Under the pieces are notes generated by a model, which searched no databases, was not told the origin of the DNA, and worked only from the letters and a program-made list of their open reading frames with translations. This document shows, one piece after another, positions 60,896-64,000 of a stretch of 64,000 bases of DNA. The stretch is taken from positions 271,220 through 335,219 of the forward strand of contig NZ_JAAGPR010000007.1 in NCBI RefSeq assembly GCF_017104965.1. Reading direction: 5' to 3'. The stretch's first letter is position 1; each line of letters opens with the position of its first letter. Both the position numbers and the translations under genes were made by a program. This stretch comes from Paraburkholderia sp. Ac-20340 (GTDB lineage: Bacteria > Pseudomonadota > Gammaproteobacteria > Burkholderiales > Burkholderiaceae).

Positions 60896-61535
60896 CGCCC
60901 AGAATCAGCGTGCGGTAACCCGACGTCACCACCTGAAACGCGAAGAACGCAAACAGCGCCGCCGACGCGAAATAGCAGAACGACAACCCGCGCGCGCCAA
61001 AGCGCTTGCCGCCCTGACGTGCCGCGAAGCACACCGCGACAGTCCACGCCACGCCCGCCGCGAAAAAGCCGCCCAGAAAGCTGCTGGTCGCCTGCCAGCC
61101 GTGCACGCCCGATTGCGCGATCAGCGAACCGCCCACCGCCGCGAACCAGACGATCGCGGAAGGCGATGAAAGCGCGAGCAGCACGCCTTTGGCGAACTGC
61201 TGAAGCGGCGTGCCATGCGATTCGGATGGTTGTTCTACGCTATTCGAACGCACCGAAGCCAATGCCGAGCGGATCATCTTGAACGCCAGCACCGCCAGCA
61301 CGACCGTTCCGCCCAGCCACATGCACCATCGCACGCCGGGAAATTGCAGCAAGGCGGTCATGCCGGCGAGCGCGAGCACCGCGTAGATCAGATCGCCGAT
61401 ACACGATCCCAGCCCCAGCCAGAAGCCATTCCAGTAACCGCGCTGCATGGCGAGATTCATCATGGCGATGTTGGCGATGCCGATATCGAGGCACAGCGAA
61501 AGCGAAAGCAGAAAGCCGTTGGTTGCGGGGTTCAT
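60885..61535 (-). CDS. LysE-family exporter
   Basis: 216 residues, six predicted helices. MNPATNGFLLSLSLCLDIGIANIAMM and SPSAIVWFAAVGG are LysE/RhtB motifs. It exports an amino acid or similar metabolite. Convergent with, and overlapping, the AraC gene. Confidence 0.88.
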   Translation of the reverse strand: MNPATNGFLLSLSLCLDIGIANIAMMNLAMQRGYWNGFWLGLGSCIGDLIYAVLALAGMTALLQFPGVRWCMWLGGTVVLAVLAFKMIRSALASVRSNSVEQPSESHGTPLQQFAKGVLLALSSPSAIVWFAAVGGSLIAQSGVHGWQATSSFLGGFFAAGVAWTVAVCFAARQGGKRFGARGLSFCYFASAALFAFFAFQVVTSGYRTLILGVMP

Positions 61536-61726
61536 TGCGTAAGAAAGGCGCGAGCAAAGTCCCGATCATGCAGCAGGCCGTCTGCGAAGTATTGGAAGAA
61601 ATTGCTGGGGAAATTTGTCTGCAATCAACCAGGGCTACACTTGGCCGTGGATATCCACGCCGCACCCGCTCAACGCCTGCGCGACGCGAAACGCTGCGCG
61701 CCCCAACACCCATAACGGAGTACAGC

Positions 61727-62290
61727 ATGCCTAGCGATATCGAAGTGCGCCGGCTCGATGCAAACGAAGCGGCCGCCAGCATCCCCGCGCTCGCCGATGT
61801 GCTGATCGATTGCGTCGAAGGCGGCGCTTCGGTGAGCTTCATGGCGCCGCTCGCGCGCGAGACCGCGCTCGCGTTCTGGCAGCACGTCGCCGATGGCGTG
61901 GCCGCGAACGAACGCATCCTGCTCGTCGCAGAAGACGCGCAACGCCGCATCGTCGGCACGGTGCAGATCGTCACGGCGCAGCCCGAAAATCAGCCGCATC
62001 GCGCCGATGTCGCGAAGATGCTGGTCCTGCAGGAAGTCCGTAAAAAAGGCATCGGCGCGCGTCTGATGCATGCCGTCGATACCCACGCGCAACAGGCGGG
62101 CAAAACCGTGCTGGTGCTCGACACGGTCACGGGCGGCGACGCCGAGCGGCTTTACGCGCGCGCGGGATGGCAGCGCGCGGGCACGGTGCCGGACTACGCA
62201 CTCATGCCCGACGGCCAGTTCTGCGCAACCACGTTCTATTACAAGCAACTCGATCCCGCGCGCCGCCCGCCTCAAGCTTTGACAGTGTGA
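61727..62290 (+). CDS. GNAT-family N-acetyltransferase
   Basis: 187 residues from ATG 61727 with CGGAG upstream. The acetyl-CoA motif is LQEVRKKGIGARLMHAV and VLDTVTGGDAERLYARAGWQRAG is motif B. Substrate unknown. It is convergent with the sulfatase gene, the gap being 3 bases. Confidence 0.9.
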   Translation: MPSDIEVRRLDANEAAASIPALADVLIDCVEGGASVSFMAPLARETALAFWQHVADGVAANERILLVAEDAQRRIVGTVQIVTAQPENQPHRADVAKMLVLQEVRKKGIGARLMHAVDTHAQQAGKTVLVLDTVTGGDAERLYARAGWQRAGTVPDYALMPDGQFCATTFYYKQLDPARRPPQALTV

Positions 62291-62293
62291 ACC

Positions 62294-64000
62294 TTAGTGG
62301 AAGCCGCGCACCTGCACCTGCACTTTGCCGTCGCGAATCGGCATGACGTCGGGGTTATCGTCGCCGACTTCATTGGCGATGGCGTTGTTCAGCTTGTCGT
62401 TCATCGCCAGCAACAATTCGCCGTTGCGCTTGCGGTCCACGGCCAGATTGCGCATCTCGCCAGGATCGCTCGCCACGTCGTATAGCTCGACGTCGTTCTG
62501 CGCGAACAGCGTTTCCATCGACGTCGGCGTATTGAATTGCAGCGGCGAGAAGTAACGCGTGAATCGATAACGCCCGTCGAATACGCTGCGTATGGTGCCG
62601 CGCAAACGGAAATCCGGCTGCTGCGCCAGCGCGCGGCGGCGCAATTCGTCTTCGGGTACGCCTTTTTCGCGCAGCGTGCCCAGTTCCTTGAGCATCCATT
62701 CGCTGTCGTAATAGAGCAGCATCGCGTAGTTGAAGAGCGCCGTATCGCGCACGCTATTGGTCTGCGCTTTCTCGGGCGCGGCCAGCCAGGGCACGAGGTT
62801 TTTACCCTTGAGCGCAGGCCCGCCGATGCTCGCGCGGCGCGCGTCGTCGAGACCCGTGAGGCCAAGCAAGGTCGGCGCGACGTCGATATGCGAAGTCAGC
62901 GCATTGCATTGCTTGCCGCCCGGATAAGCGGGATGGCGAATCACGAACGGCACATGATTCTGCGGCTGATACGCCGTCGCGCCCTTGCCCACGAGTTGAT
63001 GCGCGCCCACGTGATCGCCGTGATCGGCGGTCATCACGACGATCGTGCGCTCGTCCAACCCGAGCGACTGCAGCGATTGCAGCAGACGCACGACATGCGT
63101 ATCGCAGTCGCGCAGGCAGTTAAAGTAGTTGTCCTGATAGACACGAATCCGTTCGTCGGTGAACGGATAACGGCCGACCAGATTCGCGTGCGCCGCATTG
63201 AACATGCCGTGCGCAGGCGGGCGGCCCGGCTCGTCGTAAGGCTGATGACGCGACGCCGCGAGCGGCACGCGATCCCACTTCTGCTGATAGAGCGCATCTT
63301 CGGGCGGATGCGCGTTGCCGAGCATCGGCTTGTTCGCGTCCTGCAGGTTCGAGCCCGCAGGATCGGTATTCACGAACATCACGTCATGCGGGTTCACGAG
63401 GTTGACCGCGAGAAACCACGGCTTGTTTTCTTTCGCGAGGCGCGGCGCGTGATTGCGCATCCAGCTCACGGCCGATTCGGTCGTGATGCCGTCGTAGTTA
63501 TAGCCGCCGCGCACCATGCCGATCAGATCGCCCACGCCGAAATAATCGTCGAAGCCGTATTCCTTGATCGTGTGGTTGTAGTCAGCCACGGGCGCGGTGT
63601 AAGGGCTGGCCGTTTCGTGCAGTTTCGAACTCAGATGCCATTTGCCCAGATAGGCCGCGTAGTAACCGGCGTCGCGCATCATGTCGCCGACCGTGCGAAT
63701 GTCCGGCGACATATCGGGCTGCCAGGGCACGCCCGCGTTATCGAGCACGCCGGTGTGCTGCGTGTGCTGCCCCGTGTAAATGGTCGAGCGCGAAGGCGAG
63801 CACACGCACGAGGCGATCTGGTGATTGCCGAAGGTGATGCCGTCGCGGCGCAGCGCCGAGCGGCCCGGCACCGGGAACGGCCAGGCGTCGAAGTGGCGCT
63901 CCTGATCGGTGAGGATGAAGAGGATGTTGTAGCCCGCGGGCGCCTCGCCCGGCGCGGCGGCGGCCTGGCGGAACGCCGGCACGCCGTCCGAGGGCGTGCC
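62294..64000 (-). CDS. Sulfatase-family hydrolase (5' end beyond window)
   Basis: The frame is open to the window edge, so the N-terminus, probably an export signal, is missing; 568 residues are visible. CSPSR is the formylglycine motif C-x-P-x-R; ILTDQERHFDAW and MTADHGDHVGAHQL give the metal ligands. It hydrolyses sulfate esters, or possibly phosphonates (same fold). A sulfatase-maturing enzyme is not in the window. Confidence 0.9.
   Translation of the reverse strand, partial: GTPSDGVPAFRQAAAAPGEAPAGYNILFILTDQERHFDAWPFPVPGRSALRRDGITFGNHQIASCVCSPSRSTIYTGQHTQHTGVLDNAGVPWQPDMSPDIRTVGDMMRDAGYYAAYLGKWHLSSKLHETASPYTAPVADYNHTIKEYGFDDYFGVGDLIGMVRGGYNYDGITTESAVSWMRNHAPRLAKENKPWFLAVNLVNPHDVMFVNTDPAGSNLQDANKPMLGNAHPPEDALYQQKWDRVPLAASRHQPYDEPGRPPAHGMFNAAHANLVGRYPFTDERIRVYQDNYFNCLRDCDTHVVRLLQSLQSLGLDERTIVVMTADHGDHVGAHQLVGKGATAYQPQNHVPFVIRHPAYPGGKQCNALTSHIDVAPTLLGLTGLDDARRASIGGPALKGKNLVPWLAAPEKAQTNSVRDTALFNYAMLLYYDSEWMLKELGTLREKGVPEDELRRRALAQQPDFRLRGTIRSVFDGRYRFTRYFSPLQFNTPTSMETLFAQNDVELYDVASDPGEMRNLAVDRKRNGELLLAMNDKLNNAIANEVGDDNPDVMPIRDGKVQVQVRGFH

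Overview
The window is high-GC chromosomal DNA from a beta-proteobacterium, most likely of the Burkholderiaceae (Paraburkholderia/Caballeronia/Burkholderia type). That call rests on the short OmpC-like porins, a PHA phasin, the many LysR/IclR/GntR regulators, an Anbu proteasome-homologue operon and the dense reading-frame shadowing of GC-rich DNA. I see no rRNA, tRNA, CRISPR array, insertion sequence or prophage. The genus is an inference; nothing here is diagnostic for a species.

Layout. 1-2.1 kb: start of cyoA (cut by the window edge) and an orphan nuoM. 2.6-3.4 kb: a Fur-box intergenic region flanked by a candidate iron-regulated small RNA and a small Cys-rich protein. 3.5-6.6 kb: two MFS transporters. 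6.6-7.2 kb: a gene-free region with three spaced pairs of DnaA-box-like sequences and phased A-tracts. 7.2-8.9 kb: an exported phosphoesterase. 9.1-13.4 kb: the Anbu operon (ATP-grasp, alpha-E, transglutaminase, Anbu). 13.7-19.8 kb: glycosyltransferase, cytochrome b561, catalase, phasin, secreted hydrolase.

19.9-42.9 kb is a sugar-acid catabolism region. A FadR-type regulator, an aldose epimerase and an RraA-like protein diverge from an ExuT-like hexuronate transporter and uronate dehydrogenase. A second block carries an ABC importer, an IlvD/Edd sugar-acid dehydratase and a porin. A third carries a DapA-family enzyme and 2-oxoglutarate semialdehyde dehydrogenase. A fourth carries a three-subunit FAD/cytochrome c sugar (gluconate-type) dehydrogenase followed by a porin. 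Three of the promoter regions share an inverted repeat, GTTGT-N3-RCAAC, that could make them one regulon. Together they can import uronates or aldonates and convert them through 2-oxoglutarate semialdehyde to 2-oxoglutarate. An uninterrupted (CTTTGT)20 hexanucleotide repeat lies inside one of these operons.

43-64 kb holds smaller modules: TraB/GumN protein; LysR plus quinone oxidoreductase; 4-hydroxyphenylpyruvate dioxygenase divergent from an MHS transporter and IclR regulator; AmpR/AmpC class C beta-lactamase; a MerR regulon (DJ-1-like, MerR, acetoacetate-decarboxylase-like, old yellow enzyme) marked by three copies of a 19-bp-spacer promoter; RcnA/RcnR nickel-cobalt efflux with an operator; then small conserved proteins, AraC, LysE, GNAT and a sulfatase cut by the right edge.
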